In this document: one piece after another, positions 1 through 8,496 of the stretch | Layout: the number at the start of each line of letters is the position of its first letter | Numbering within the stretch: the first letter of the stretch is position 1 | Source of the DNA: Sulfurospirillum sp. 1612 | GTDB lineage: Bacteria; Campylobacterota; Campylobacteria; Campylobacterales; Sulfurospirillaceae | Length of the DNA: 64,000 bases | Assembly: GCF_036556685.1 (NCBI RefSeq) | Contig: NZ_CP140614.1 | Coordinates: forward strand, 1,426,001 to 1,490,000 | Reading direction: 5' to 3' | Translations under genes and position numbers: made by a program | The notes under the pieces: model-generated | Told to the model about the DNA's origin: nothing | The model's input: only the letters and a program-made list of their open reading frames with translations | The model's database searches: none

Positions 1-940
1 AACCAAAATCTCTGTCATAATCACTCATATATTGCATCGCTGATTTTATCCCACTTCCCTCTTTTTTGACAATCGTTAGATTTGATTTTCTTGCGATATG
101 TGAAGCACTCAGCACTGAGGTAACATTGACCCCCTTAAAAAATGATTTGACATAATCGTTGGCCGGATTACTAATAATCTCTTCGGGCGTTCCGATTTGA
201 GCAATATTGGCATTTTCCATAATAGCAATACGATCTCCAATACGAATCGCTTCGTCAAGATCATGAGAGATAAAGACAATCGTGCGTTCTTGTTCATTTT
301 GCAAATTTAAAAGTTCATCTTGCATTTCGGTTCTGATCAAAGGATCAAGTGCTGAAAATGCTTCATCCATGAGCAAGATATCAGGATCATTTGCAAGCGC
401 TCGAGCAAGTCCCACGCGTTGTTGCATCCCGCCGCTGAGTTCATCAGGATAGACATCACCATAATTTTCTAACCCAACTTGTTTCAATGCGGCATTGGCT
501 TTTTCATAACGTTCAGATTTAGAAACTCCGCTCAAATCGAGTCCAAATGCCGTATTATCGAGAATATTTAAGTGTGGCATCAATGCAAAAGATTGAAAGA
601 CCATAGAGATTTTGTTTCTGCGTATATTTTGCAACTTCTTATCACTGAGATTTGTGACTTCAATATCATCGATAAAAATTTGTCCGCTTGTTGGTTCAAT
701 CAACCTATTTAAAAGTCGTACCAGAGTAGATTTGCCAGAGCCAGATAATCCCATAATGACAAAAATTTCACCTTTGTACACTTCAAATTCAGCATTCTGA
801 ACACCTATTGTCATTCCAGTTTTTCTAAATATTTCCTCTTTGTTTTGACCTTTATGTACCATTTTCATCGCTTGTTTTGGATTATCTCCAAAAACTTTAT
901 AAAGGTTTTTTACGACGAGTTTTTTTTCTCTTTCTTCGAT
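1..940 (-). CDS. proV: Glycine betaine/proline ABC transporter ATP-binding protein (ProV/OpuAA-like), 3' end outside window
   Basis: ATPase subunit of a compatible-solute importer that energises uptake of glycine betaine or proline under osmotic stress. The conceptual translation shows the ProV N-terminal region ([10 protein letters not shown]), Walker [10 protein letters not shown], a Q-loop with FQSFALMPH, signature LSGGMQQR, Walker [14 protein letters not shown] and the switch histidine in FISHDLDEA. The C-terminal part, where CBS domains are expected, starts at the window edge, so about 313 codons are visible of a usual 400 or so. No ATG, GTG or TTG lies between the upstream in-frame stop (959-961) and residue ~25. 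An AAAAGGA box six bases before an ATC at 938-940 makes that the best start. The first ATG (866-868) would remove conserved residues. The gene is divergent from a MerR-type gene. Identification is firm; the start is not. Confidence 0.9.
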   Translation of the reverse strand, partial: MEEREKKLVVKNLYKVFGDNPKQAMKMVHKGQNKEEIFRKTGMTIGVQNAEFEVYKGEIFVIMGLSGSGKSTLVRLLNRLIEPTSGQIFIDDIEVTNLSDKKLQNIRRNKISMVFQSFALMPHLNILDNTAFGLDLSGVSKSERYEKANAALKQVGLENYGDVYPDELSGGMQQRVGLARALANDPDILLMDEAFSALDPLIRTEMQDELLNLQNEQERTIVFISHDLDEAIRIGDRIAIMENANIAQIGTPEEIISNPANDYVKSFFKGVNVTSVLSASHIARKSNLTIVKKEGSGIKSAMQYMSDYDRDFG

Positions 941-1099
941 ATTTTTTCCTTTTATGTGTTATTATTTGACAAAAATATTGTAAAATTATTACATGTTTTA
1001 TGTCGTTTATATTCATTATACTTGTTTAAGCATAAATTTTTATTAAAAATTTTTTGTTTATTATTACGGTATAATGAGAAAATTTTAAAGGAACAACAC
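941..1099. promoter_or_regulatory. Divergent promoter region between proV and merR-like gene
   Basis: AT-rich 159-bp spacer. On the plus strand TATAAT at 1070-1075 sits about 25 bases before the GTG of the MerR-type gene. On the minus strand TACAAT (complement of 977-982) is a fair -10 for proV and would leave a leader of about 30 bases. MerR proteins often act on their own divergent promoter; action here is inferred, not seen. Confidence 0.5.
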
Positions 1100-1441
1100 G
1101 TGGCACTATTAGACAACGATAAGAATATATTACCTATTAGTAGTATTGCAGAAATTTTAGCAACTAAGCCAAGAACACTGAAAATGTATGAAGAAAAAGG
1201 TCTATTGCCACAAGAGCGTCGACAGATCAAAAAACTTTATTCCATCAATGACATTAAATTGATTGCATTTGTACACTATCTTGCTAGTGTGAAAAAAATT
1301 AATGCGCATGGTATCAAATTTATATTAGACATGCTCTATAACAACATCGATGAACAAAACCGACAAGATTTTATCAATAAAGTAGAACTGGAAATGGAGA
1401 AGATATCTGGCAATGACGTCAAAGATATCGAAACGATGTAA
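1100..1441 (+). CDS. Small MerR-family transcriptional regulator
   Basis: Translation gives 113 residues from a GTG start preceded by AAAGGAAC. A longer in-frame extension upstream to 845 has no Shine-Dalgarno and runs through the promoter, so it was rejected. Residues ~12-80 fit a MerR winged-helix domain: helix-turn-helix (SSIAEILATKPRTLKMYEEKGLL), then a wing region (KKLYSINDIKLIAFVHYLASVKKIN). The rest is a short helix with no cysteines or effector domain, so it is not a metal sensor of the classic kind; it resembles short HspR-like regulators. It is divergent from proV, which suggests but does not prove control of that transporter. Confidence 0.8.
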   Translation: MALLDNDKNILPISSIAEILATKPRTLKMYEEKGLLPQERRQIKKLYSINDIKLIAFVHYLASVKKINAHGIKFILDMLYNNIDEQNRQDFINKVELEMEKISGNDVKDIETM

Positions 1442-1458
1442 CAAAAAGTAATCAAAAA

Positions 1459-1793
1459 GGCACGACGATAAGCCGGGTTTTGTCGCGGGTGATTATTTAT
1501 CTACTTACTATCTTGCAATAGCACTCTAGCGAATGGTATTATCATGAGACGAAACCAATCCATTCTTGCTGCAGGTTGGGTTTACATAGCAATCTAGATT
1601 ACTCTAGACTCTGGTGAGCTCTTACCTCGCCGTTTCACCTTTGCCATACCTTTTTCAAAGTATGGTAGTTTACTTTCTGTTGCACTATCCCTTGGGTTAC
1701 CCCAGTCGTCCGTTAGACGAAACCCTGTCTCAAAGCAGCCCGGACTTTCCTCTTGAATCAAAAATCCAAGCAATCACCTGTCGTACCTTTAAG
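1459..1793 (-). ncRNA. rnpB: RNase P RNA (class A)
   Basis: Catalytic RNA of ribonuclease P, which trims the 5' leader from tRNA precursors. Reading the minus strand, conserved class A blocks occur in order: GAGGAAAGTCCGGGC near the 5' end, GGGTAACCC..., the ATAGTGCAACAGAAAG-type core, GGTAAGAGCTCACC, and near the 3' end ACAAAACCCGGCTTATCG. The P1 helix closes between GGTACGAC (complement of 1780-1787) and GTCGTGCC (complement of 1459-1466), with one wobble pair. The 5' end is placed from a TATAAT box and could be a few bases off. It lies directly downstream of truD on the same strand. A spurious plus-strand reading frame at 1614-1811 is antisense to it. Confidence 0.96.
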
Positions 1794-1799
1794 GACGAG

Positions 1800-1805
1800 A
1801 TTATA
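1800..1805 (-). promoter_or_regulatory. -10 box of rnpB promoter
   Basis: TATAAT on the minus strand, about seven bases before the inferred rnpB 5' end. It immediately abuts the truD stop codon (1806-1808), so the rnpB promoter lies inside the 3' part of truD. Confidence 0.65.
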
Positions 1806-2888
1806 TCATAATTTGTGTGTTAATTCTTCGAGTACCACTGTCGCATAAGAACCTTTAGGCAAACTAAAGTGGATTTCGAGCCAATTTTCTTCTTCTTTAT
1901 AGCGCGATTCTACATCGGTTAAAAATATCCAAGCAAAACGCCGTGAACCATTCATCTGTTTTAAGTACGCTTCTGCCTCACCGTAAATCTTATCATCCAA
2001 GACTTTGGCATAGCCCTCTCCTCGCATACTTCTACTTCCGGGAAGCCATCCGGTGAGTGTGATATCATGATCAGAAAAACGCTGTGACTCTTTAGCTACA
2101 TCCTCACATAAAAATGCTTTCCCGGCAGGGTAATGATGGGCCACGTCCCCTTGAAATAATTTCAAAAATTGTTTTTGGGCACGCAGCATTTTAATCTCAT
2201 CTTTAGATAAACCAAGCAAATCCATCACTTCGGCATCTTCAAAACTGGATAACGTGTGTGAGATTTGAATACGAGAAGAGAGCCATTGATTGAAAAGATC
2301 GCTTTGATACGCGCTGATAAAGAAATTTTTCATTTTCATCCGACGCTCTTTTCGTGTCCCTTCTAAAATCGCTTTCCCAATCGCACTATTGTCGCCAGTT
2401 TTTCCAAAACGCTGATAACCAAAATAGTTTGGACATCCCTCTTTCGCCAAGGTTTTGAGTGCATTTTGTAGTTTGAGGGCATCGACTTTATTAACTTTTT
2501 TGAGTCGAATAAAAAATCGATTGCCTTTGAGATGTCCCATCCTAATTTTGTTATCATGATAGGTAGTAGAGAGAATCTTTATTTTTTCATCATGAAAATC
2601 TTTGAGTTTGGTTTCAAATTTTTTGTGTATTGAGAGGTATTGTGTGGTCATGCCATCTTTGTCTTTTAACCCAGCATAACCAAAATCTCGCACCTTAGCA
2701 CCACAAACTTCACTCAGTTTTTGAATCATATCCCACGTTGTCATATCTTTTTTACGAACATGCAAGACCAGATGCTCCCCTTGTCCTGAAAATTCATACA
2801 ATGGAAGTTCGTTGACGACAAAATCATTAGAATTTTTAGTAAATACAACATTGACAGGAGCGTGATTGAGGAAAAATAATCGTTTCAT
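1806..2888 (-). CDS. truD: tRNA pseudouridine(13) synthase TruD
   Basis: Converts U13 of tRNA-Glu to pseudouridine. The 360-residue protein matches the usual TruD length. Near residue 75 it has the family motif with the catalytic aspartate (GYAGLKDKDGMTTQ), and further on NYFGYQRFGKTGDN, the TruD signature around residues 153-168. The MRGEGY and the TVVLEELTHKL end also fit a full-length member. Start is the ATG at 2888, nine bases after GGAG. It is the only gene upstream of rnpB on this strand, and rnpB appears to have its own promoter. Confidence 0.95.
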   Translation of the reverse strand: MKRLFFLNHAPVNVVFTKNSNDFVVNELPLYEFSGQGEHLVLHVRKKDMTTWDMIQKLSEVCGAKVRDFGYAGLKDKDGMTTQYLSIHKKFETKLKDFHDEKIKILSTTYHDNKIRMGHLKGNRFFIRLKKVNKVDALKLQNALKTLAKEGCPNYFGYQRFGKTGDNSAIGKAILEGTRKERRMKMKNFFISAYQSDLFNQWLSSRIQISHTLSSFEDAEVMDLLGLSKDEIKMLRAQKQFLKLFQGDVAHHYPAGKAFLCEDVAKESQRFSDHDITLTGWLPGSRSMRGEGYAKVLDDKIYGEAEAYLKQMNGSRRFAWIFLTDVESRYKEEENWLEIHFSLPKGSYATVVLEELTHKL

Positions 2889-3067
2889 ACCAACACGCTC
2901 CTTTGTTTTGATACATCATGATTTTTCATAAATTGCTCCTTATTATCACCTATCATCAATATAATTTTGCGACATTATACTGTAAAATTTTATTTTGTTA
3001 GAGATTAAGTTAATTTAGAGTAAACTATTATCAAATTATGTATTTATCAAACAAAGGAGTAAAGAGT

Positions 3068-3703
3068 ATGGAGCTTGAACTGAGATTGAGCGTCTTTAGA
3101 TTTGATGCATCGAGTGATTATCTACCATTTTATAAGAAACATATTATAAAGATAGATAAAAGCAAGACTTTGAACAATTTATTGGCGATCATAAAAGAAG
3201 AAGACAGACTATTTGACTACCCGACAGGAAGAAATGCTGCGATTAGCATTGAGGGGAAAAATCTTTTTACAACCACAAAGATATCCGCAATCGTCGAGGC
3301 TTTTGGTGAATCGTTCACGCTCTTGCCGATGAGCCAAAAAAGAGCCAAAAAAGATCTCATCGTCAATATGGATGATTTTTATGAAACATTTGATTTGATT
3401 GATCCCTTTGTCGCTGCGACTGATAAAAAGATATTTGAAAAACTCGTTATCTATCATTATGCTTCTGATGTTTTTAAATACACCGATGATTTTCAAGGTG
3501 ATGCACTGTTTCTTTTTGCTCATGAGATGGTCAAAAAATATCCTGATCAAGCACAGCATATCTTTAAGATTATCGATAATGATGAAACAGGCATATGGCT
3601 TCATACTAATATCTGCAATAAAGTCTTCCCCTATGATTTTGATGTAGAAAATAAAATCTCTAGTATTCAAGATGAAATAGTAAGAGCAAGGAGCCAAAAG
3701 TGA
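3068..3703 (+). CDS. SdhB/FrdB-like ferredoxin-fold protein lacking the iron-sulfur cysteines
   Basis: The start at 3068 follows AAAGGAG with good spacing; a start 30 bases upstream has no such site. The 211-residue product aligns by eye with the iron-sulfur subunit of succinate dehydrogenase/fumarate reductase: LSVFRFDASSDYLPFYKKH at the N-terminus, AAISIEGKNLFTTTK in the [2Fe-2S] loop region, DLIVNMDDFYE (the RDLVVDMDxFY motif of SdhB) at residues ~107-117, and ICNKVFPYDFD where SdhB has CxxxCPxGID. Only one cysteine remains, so clusters cannot be bound in the usual way. It overlaps the next gene by 4 bp. Function unknown; a scaffold or regulatory paralogue of MfrB/SdhB is possible. I believe a Campylobacterota-specific domain family of unknown function covers this. 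Confidence 0.7.
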   Translation: MELELRLSVFRFDASSDYLPFYKKHIIKIDKSKTLNNLLAIIKEEDRLFDYPTGRNAAISIEGKNLFTTTKISAIVEAFGESFTLLPMSQKRAKKDLIVNMDDFYETFDLIDPFVAATDKKIFEKLVIYHYASDVFKYTDDFQGDALFLFAHEMVKKYPDQAQHIFKIIDNDETGIWLHTNICNKVFPYDFDVENKISSIQDEIVRARSQK

Positions 3704-4545
3704 AAAAATACGTCTTATTTGATAATATCATCGATATCAATGCAACAGAACCAATCGCTATATCTACCCGAGAATTACTCAAATTTTTAAAAGTCGAAAC
3801 ACTCACCATCAAAGAGTTGTCACGTGATCTTGGAAGTCATGATATGGGATATGATAAAAAAGGCTTTTATGTTGCCAATGCAAAAAATCTCGCTCTCGCT
3901 AACAAAGAAGGTGGCGCTATTATTTGTGCTGAAGATAGTGTATTTCTTTCGATACAACTTACAATCCAAGCGTTGAGAAATGATGCCGCACTCAAATCAG
4001 AAATTGACACCCTTTTAAAAGAGCAAGATTTGGAACTCGATTTGGATATTCAAATCAACACCTTAGCAGATTTTCTCGTCGAAGAAATAGGACTATCAAA
4101 AATCTCAAAACTCGTTAAAAATAATTTTGGAGCCTTTAATGCCGCCATTTATCTTGGCTCTAGTCAATGTCAACTCAGTCAATTTAGCACACTAGGTTCC
4201 TACACGGACATCTTAAAAACTTTGGGAGCCCAATGCATATCCTATGACTTGGCAGACCAAAGTAGTGGATATGAGATTAAAGAAATCAAACAAGAATTGG
4301 CTTTTAAAATGTCAGGTAGTTTGATGTTGGATATGTTTGATAATGCTGCTGATTTCGTACTCGTCAATGATGCACGAAGTTTCGTCATGTTTGACCAACA
4401 CCAAAGAGAACTCGAAAAAACAGTCGGAAGGGAAATCGATTTGAGTATCTTTTCTTTGGCTCAATTGGTACTCTTGGCCTTTGGGGAGACAAATAGAGAA
4501 GTTTTGGGTCTTAAATACCATAAAATTCAAACCAAAATAATATAA
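3700..4545 (+). CDS. SdhE/HdrB-like protein with degenerate CCG motifs
   Basis: A GTG start overlaps the preceding stop (GTGA), with AAGGAG six bases before it, so the pair is translationally coupled. The 281-residue product resembles the HdrB/SdhE (MfrE) family, which normally carries two CCG motifs that bind a non-cubane iron-sulfur cluster. Here AIYLGSSQCQLSQ stands where the family has a GCH motif, and DQSSGYE stands where CCG is expected; three cysteines remain in all. What is seen is the paired order and the substituted motifs. Homology to SdhE is inferred from pattern. Together with the upstream SdhB-like protein it looks like a cluster-less copy of a fumarate reductase/succinate dehydrogenase module. 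Confidence 0.65.
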   Translation: MKKYVLFDNIIDINATEPIAISTRELLKFLKVETLTIKELSRDLGSHDMGYDKKGFYVANAKNLALANKEGGAIICAEDSVFLSIQLTIQALRNDAALKSEIDTLLKEQDLELDLDIQINTLADFLVEEIGLSKISKLVKNNFGAFNAAIYLGSSQCQLSQFSTLGSYTDILKTLGAQCISYDLADQSSGYEIKEIKQELAFKMSGSLMLDMFDNAADFVLVNDARSFVMFDQHQRELEKTVGREIDLSIFSLAQLVLLAFGETNREVLGLKYHKIQTKII

Positions 4546-4572
4546 ATAAGACTAATTTAATCCTATTTGTAA

Positions 4573-4578
4573 TATAAT
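4573..4578 (+). promoter_or_regulatory. -10 box for the superoxide-reductase-like gene
   Basis: TATAAT in the 64-bp gap, about 31 bases before the ATG at 4610, which itself has AAAGGAG. This suggests the gene is transcribed separately from the SdhB/SdhE-like pair upstream. Confidence 0.5.
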
Positions 4579-4609
4579 GACAATATAAAAACAAAATAAA
4601 GGAGTTTTA

Positions 4610-4996
4610 ATGCCAACCATTAATCGTTATGTCGATATCGACACCGTAGAGAGAGAATCAAAAAAAGATTACATCGATAGACACTCACCATTTATTCACT
4701 GTGCTAGTGAAGCCAAAAAAGGTGAAATCTTTCAAGTCACTGTAAAAATGGGAAATGAATACACCCACCCTGATGACTTTGATCATTATATTGCTAACAT
4801 TGCACTATATAATGGCGAAACATTACTAGCAAGAGCAGATTTTGTTGCCGGAACACTCGGTAATGAAAAATCTCATACTGAAGTCACTTTTAATATCAGA
4901 CCGATGGGAAGAAAACTCAAATTAGTCGCACATGCATACTGTACAAAACACGGACTATGGGAATCTACTCCTGTAGAAGTAGCCGTAACTGAATAA
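4610..4996 (+). CDS. Class II superoxide reductase-like (neelaredoxin) protein
   Basis: Superoxide reductases reduce superoxide to peroxide at a mononuclear iron held by four histidines and one cysteine. All five candidate ligands are present in this 128-residue protein: His in YIDRHSPFI (~25), the two His of THPDDFDHY (~48 and ~54), and Cys and His of YCTKHGLWES (~109-112), the last being the family hallmark. There is no N-terminal desulforedoxin domain, so it is of the one-iron class. The lysine near the first ligand that helps catalysis is arginine here. No signal peptide is visible, so it is cytoplasmic. It probably serves oxygen tolerance in a microaerophile or anaerobe. Confidence 0.88.
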   Translation: MPTINRYVDIDTVERESKKDYIDRHSPFIHCASEAKKGEIFQVTVKMGNEYTHPDDFDHYIANIALYNGETLLARADFVAGTLGNEKSHTEVTFNIRPMGRKLKLVAHAYCTKHGLWESTPVEVAVTE

Positions 4997-5005
4997 TTTT
5001 TTATC

Positions 5006-5037
5006 ATGAAGAAGCCTGAATCAAAAGGCCTCTTCAT
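5006..5037. terminator. Hairpin between convergent SOR and chemoreceptor genes
   Basis: ATGAAGAAGCC and GGCCTCTTCAT pair over 11 positions with one mismatch around a 10-base loop. It lies in the 63-bp gap between two genes that converge. On the minus strand it is followed by an A/T-rich run (TAAAAAATT), so it fits a terminator mainly for the minus-strand chemoreceptor transcript. Confidence 0.5.
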
Positions 5038-5059
5038 CTCACGCCCACATCCCCTTCTA

Positions 5060-7003
5060 TCACGTCCTAAACTCACTCAATTTATTATTTAATGTCTCTG
5101 TCATCGTATTGAGATGTTCTGCTGCACTGGCAATCTCTTCGGTACTTCGTGCATTGTGTGTAGAGATTTCATTGATTTTAGAGACTTGATTAAAGATTTC
5201 ATCAACATCTTTTTGTGTTTCATTATAACTGTGTTCAATGGAATCAGATGTTTGAGTGGCGGCTTTATTGATAATACTTGCCATATCATTGATAGTAGTC
5301 TCAACTTCAGTGGCTCTTGTTGCTAGAGCTTCTACTTTTTTGGAGTTGGTATTCATCTCTTCACTGCTTTGGACAATAGATTGGACAATCACATTAATCG
5401 TCGCATTAATCTCAGTGAGTGATTTTTGGGTACGTTCTGCTAATTTTCTCACTTCATCAGCAACCACAGCAAAACCTCTTCCATGCTCACCTGCCCTTGC
5501 CGCTTCAATCGCAGCATTTAATGCCAAGAGATTGGTTTGATCAGCAATATCACTAATGACCGTCAAGATATCTTTGACTTGTGTCGCATCATGACTGAGC
5601 TGTTGAATCTTAGCGGAGAGTTCTACCTCCATCGCGGCACTTTGTTGAATATCCTTGGCTAAAGCTAAAATAGCACTATTAGCTTCTAACATATTTTGAT
5701 TGACTTGTTCTAATTCACTCCGTGCTACTTTGGCATCTTGAACGGAGACTTCTAGTTTACTTTTAATCTCTTTGGTTTTATCATTAGCTACATGAGTGGT
5801 TTGTGTGGAGTTCTCGACTAATTTCCCAACTTCTAATGCGGTGGAGGAGAGTTCATTGGCAATTGACGAATTCTCATGAGAGATATGTTTGGCTTCATCT
5901 GTGATAATACGAACTTTTTCAATAAAATGATTAATCTCAACACTCGCTTGTGCTATCTCATCTTTGCCTTTGACTTCTAGTTTCTTCGTCAAGTCTCCAT
6001 CACCACTTGAGAGCTCTTTAGCGCGTTTGGTGAGGTTGGAAAGAGGTATAAGAACCGCCTTGTGAATAATCAAGTATAAAATAGCCATGACGATTATATA
6101 GGCCACCAAAATAGCAATAATTTGGTTTAATACATTATTCATCGCGCTATCAATCACTGCATTGACAACCTTTTTGTTTTGTCCTACAAGCGCATAAGCG
6201 ACAGTATTACCACTGAAATCTTTCATAGGAATCGAGACAAAGATATAATTTTTACTCTCCAAGAGTGTATTGTTTTGTCTCAAGTCGATACCTTTGAGTT
6301 CATGAAAAAAATTCATATTGGCAGTTTTTTCATCAACGGCCAAGGCATAATCTCCAACTGTGACAGATTTCTTGAGTAGCGTAGCGATATTTAGGTATTG
6401 TTTTTTTAGTACAATAAGCACATCTTTTCGTTCCGCAGCACCATCGTGTACAAATGAATTAAATCCTTGCATAAATTCAACAGACCCCAAATAGGTATGG
6501 TCTTCGATAATAGGGGCAACCCCTCGCAAGACCAATCCTGCCCGTCCTAATTCTATTGCTACTAATGGTTTTTTTGTCTCTTTAACTTTTACAAGTGTTT
6601 TGCGAAACGAAGAGAGATCATCGCCAAATTTATTAGGAGCCCACACCCGTAGCATACTATGAATACTCGAATCGTGAATATGGATTTTGATGTTTTTCAA
6701 AGAGGTATTTTTTTTGAACTCTTCTAGCAAATGGGTTAAGCCTTTTTCTGTATATCCCCGAGATCCATCTAGCATCAAAGACGTCACATACTCATTACCA
6801 CTTAACATAATCGCATTGGTCAGACCAAAGTCTTTTTTCTTTTGATACTCTTTATTGAAAAATATGGTGTATTGTTTCAATTCATCTTTGTAAACCGAAG
6901 CTTTTTCGCGTGAGATGGCGTAATAATAATTGACAACTAAAGATACGATAAATACCACAATAAGAATCATTAATGGAAGAAAAATTTTCTTTTTAATGCT
7001 CAT
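5060..7003 (-). CDS. Methyl-accepting chemotaxis protein with periplasmic Cache-type sensor
   Basis: Transmembrane chemoreceptor of 647 residues that signals through CheA/CheW. TM1 is at about residues 8-29. A periplasmic domain of about 260 residues follows, with a double-Cache-like stretch ([25 protein letters not shown]). TM2 is at about 293-313, then a HAMP domain. The conserved signalling tip is present ([33 protein letters not shown]; cut here into its known parts [12 protein letters not shown] and [16 protein letters not shown]). The ligand is unknown. The C-terminus ends LSEFRT with no CheR/CheB-binding pentapeptide. It is transcribed alone. Confidence 0.93.
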   Translation of the reverse strand: MSIKKKIFLPLMILIVVFIVSLVVNYYYAISREKASVYKDELKQYTIFFNKEYQKKKDFGLTNAIMLSGNEYVTSLMLDGSRGYTEKGLTHLLEEFKKNTSLKNIKIHIHDSSIHSMLRVWAPNKFGDDLSSFRKTLVKVKETKKPLVAIELGRAGLVLRGVAPIIEDHTYLGSVEFMQGFNSFVHDGAAERKDVLIVLKKQYLNIATLLKKSVTVGDYALAVDEKTANMNFFHELKGIDLRQNNTLLESKNYIFVSIPMKDFSGNTVAYALVGQNKKVVNAVIDSAMNNVLNQIIAILVAYIIVMAILYLIIHKAVLIPLSNLTKRAKELSSGDGDLTKKLEVKGKDEIAQASVEINHFIEKVRIITDEAKHISHENSSIANELSSTALEVGKLVENSTQTTHVANDKTKEIKSKLEVSVQDAKVARSELEQVNQNMLEANSAILALAKDIQQSAAMEVELSAKIQQLSHDATQVKDILTVISDIADQTNLLALNAAIEAARAGEHGRGFAVVADEVRKLAERTQKSLTEINATINVIVQSIVQSSEEMNTNSKKVEALATRATEVETTINDMASIINKAATQTSDSIEHSYNETQKDVDEIFNQVSKINEISTHNARSTEEIASAAEHLNTMTETLNNKLSEFRT

Positions 7004-7037
7004 AGATACATCTCCTGATTTTTTGTATTGAATGGAT

Positions 7038-7337
7038 TTAAAACACCGTATCCAATACTTGATTTTTAAATTTAATATATTCTACTTTTTGTTTCAAAAA
7101 TCTATTTTCTTCTTGCAGTACGGAGTATTCGCTGGAGAGTTTGCTAATATCTCGACTCGTATAATAAATCTCATTTTTTATATAGATATTAGGTAAAATG
7201 ACAAGTAATCCCACAAAAATACTCAAATAAACCACCAATAGTAGTTTAAAATCTAGATTTTTTTCTTCGTGTATAGTATCGTCAATTTCATGTAAGAGTT
7301 GATCTTTGCCGCGATTTTCATCATATTTTTGCGTCAT
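7038..7337 (-). CDS. FtsL-like small bitopic membrane protein
   Basis: A 99-residue protein whose ATG overlaps the rsmH stop codon (ATGA). It has a cytoplasmic N-terminus of about 30 residues, one membrane segment ([19 protein letters not shown], ~32-51) and a leucine/heptad-rich extracytoplasmic stretch ([19 protein letters not shown]). This is the layout of FtsL/DivIC divisome proteins, and ftsL lies directly after rsmH (mraW) in many bacteria. Sequence identity to FtsL cannot be judged by eye because the family is very divergent; the call rests on topology and position. Confidence 0.65.
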   Translation of the reverse strand: MTQKYDENRGKDQLLHEIDDTIHEEKNLDFKLLLVVYLSIFVGLLVILPNIYIKNEIYYTSRDISKLSSEYSVLQEENRFLKQKVEYIKFKNQVLDTVF

Positions 7338-8245
7338 GATATTTGAAATACTCGCATTTTTGAACTTCGGCTCCTTGGATTGAGATGAATCTCTTCATCC
7401 GTTGGAACGATGGGACGTTTGGTCAGTATCTGACCCAGTGAGTGGTCGTTGCCACATGTGCATTTCATAACACCATCGGGGCAAATACAGCTTTTTGAAA
7501 ACTCTTTGAAGACTCTTTTTACAATCCTATCTTCAAGTGAATGAAATGAAATAATGGTGACCGTACAATCATGTAGCTTGGCCGCTTCAATACTCCCTAA
7601 TAATTCACCTAATTCTCCCAATTCATCATTTACCTCAATACGAATCGCTTGAAAAATCAGTGTGGCAGGGTGGATACCTTTTTTTGAAGGAAATTTTCTA
7701 AAAAGGCTACTCAGCTCTTTAGCACTTTCAATCGGTTTTGTTTTCCGATATTCGCAGATGATTTTAGCAGCTTTTTTAAAATCTCGCACCTCACCGTAAT
7801 CTCGAAATATCGTCTCCAACTCCTCTTTCGTGTAGTGATTCACCACCTCAAAAGCACTCAATTTGTTGTGAATATTCATCCGCATATCCAAGTTGTCACT
7901 TTGAAAACCAAAACCTCTCTCTTCTTGGTCTAATTGCAACGATGAGACGCCAATATCTGCTAAAATACCTCGAATGGGATACGTTTTATATTTGGAGATG
8001 ATAGTCGAAAATTTTGCATTTTCAAATGTCACACGATCCGCATAAGGTGCCAATCTTTTTTTGCTAAACTGAATCGAAGTGTCATCTTGATCACAGCAAA
8101 TCAATTGGATGTTTTTGTTTTGTTCTAACAGCGCTTCACTGTGTCCACCATATCCTACGGTGCAATCGATAATATAACCACTTTTTATATCAGAAAAAAC
8201 TTCTTTGACTTCTGACAAAAGGACAGGGATATGAGGTGATTTCAC
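7334..8245 (-). CDS. rsmH: 16S rRNA (cytosine(1402)-N(4))-methyltransferase
   Basis: Methylates N4 of C1402 in the decoding centre of 16S rRNA using S-adenosylmethionine. The 303-residue protein starts with the family motif HIPVLLSEV. It has the SAM-binding loop DCTVGYGGHSEALL (~27-40), then GILADIGVSSLQLD, ERGFGFQSDNLDMRM and ISFHSLEDRIVKR, and ends with the RSRSSKMRVF tail: all are RsmH signatures. It is the first gene of a two-gene unit with the FtsL-like gene, away from any visible dcw cluster. Confidence 0.96.
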   Translation of the reverse strand: MKSPHIPVLLSEVKEVFSDIKSGYIIDCTVGYGGHSEALLEQNKNIQLICCDQDDTSIQFSKKRLAPYADRVTFENAKFSTIISKYKTYPIRGILADIGVSSLQLDQEERGFGFQSDNLDMRMNIHNKLSAFEVVNHYTKEELETIFRDYGEVRDFKKAAKIICEYRKTKPIESAKELSSLFRKFPSKKGIHPATLIFQAIRIEVNDELGELGELLGSIEAAKLHDCTVTIISFHSLEDRIVKRVFKEFSKSCICPDGVMKCTCGNDHSLGQILTKRPIVPTDEEIHLNPRSRSSKMRVFQIS

Positions 8246-8348
8246 GTTATTTACCTTTATTTTCTTTATAGTATCATAGCAAATAATGCATTAGAGAGTA
8301 CTTTACTAACAACTAACGCATCTCAAGTCTCATTTTGATACTGTTCTC

Positions 8349-8432
8349 ATGATAAAAAAGATTAAAAGTACGCTTTTCAAGGTTTCACTGGCTTTTTTAT
8401 GGCTTAGCGCCCTTGTCCTTAGCGTTATTTAA
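8349..8432 (+). CDS. Possible 27-residue membrane microprotein
   Basis: Open frame MIKKIKSTLF... with a lysine-rich N-terminus followed by one hydrophobic helix (SLAFLWLSALVLSVI). It lies in the 251-bp gap between rsmH and the PpiD-like gene. No convincing Shine-Dalgarno precedes it, so it may be chance. Nothing else is seen in the gap except AT-rich promoter sequence. Confidence 0.25.
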   Translation: MIKKIKSTLFKVSLAFLWLSALVLSVI

Positions 8433-8496
8433 TAACTTTAAAGGTAGAATTATAGCAAATTTATAGTGTTCTTTAAGCACTAACAGAAGGAAGAGA

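Noticed and set aside
845-1099. Upstream extension of the MerR-type gene
   Set aside because: It would run through the divergent promoter region and start within proV; the GTG at 1100 has a good ribosome site and matches the domain start.
1614-1811. Plus-strand open frame of 65 codons
   Set aside because: It is antisense to the RNase P RNA and its sequence is fixed by the RNA's conserved core.
3209-3697. Minus-strand 162-codon frame
   Set aside because: Shadow of the SdhB-like gene, which has proper start signals and domain motifs.
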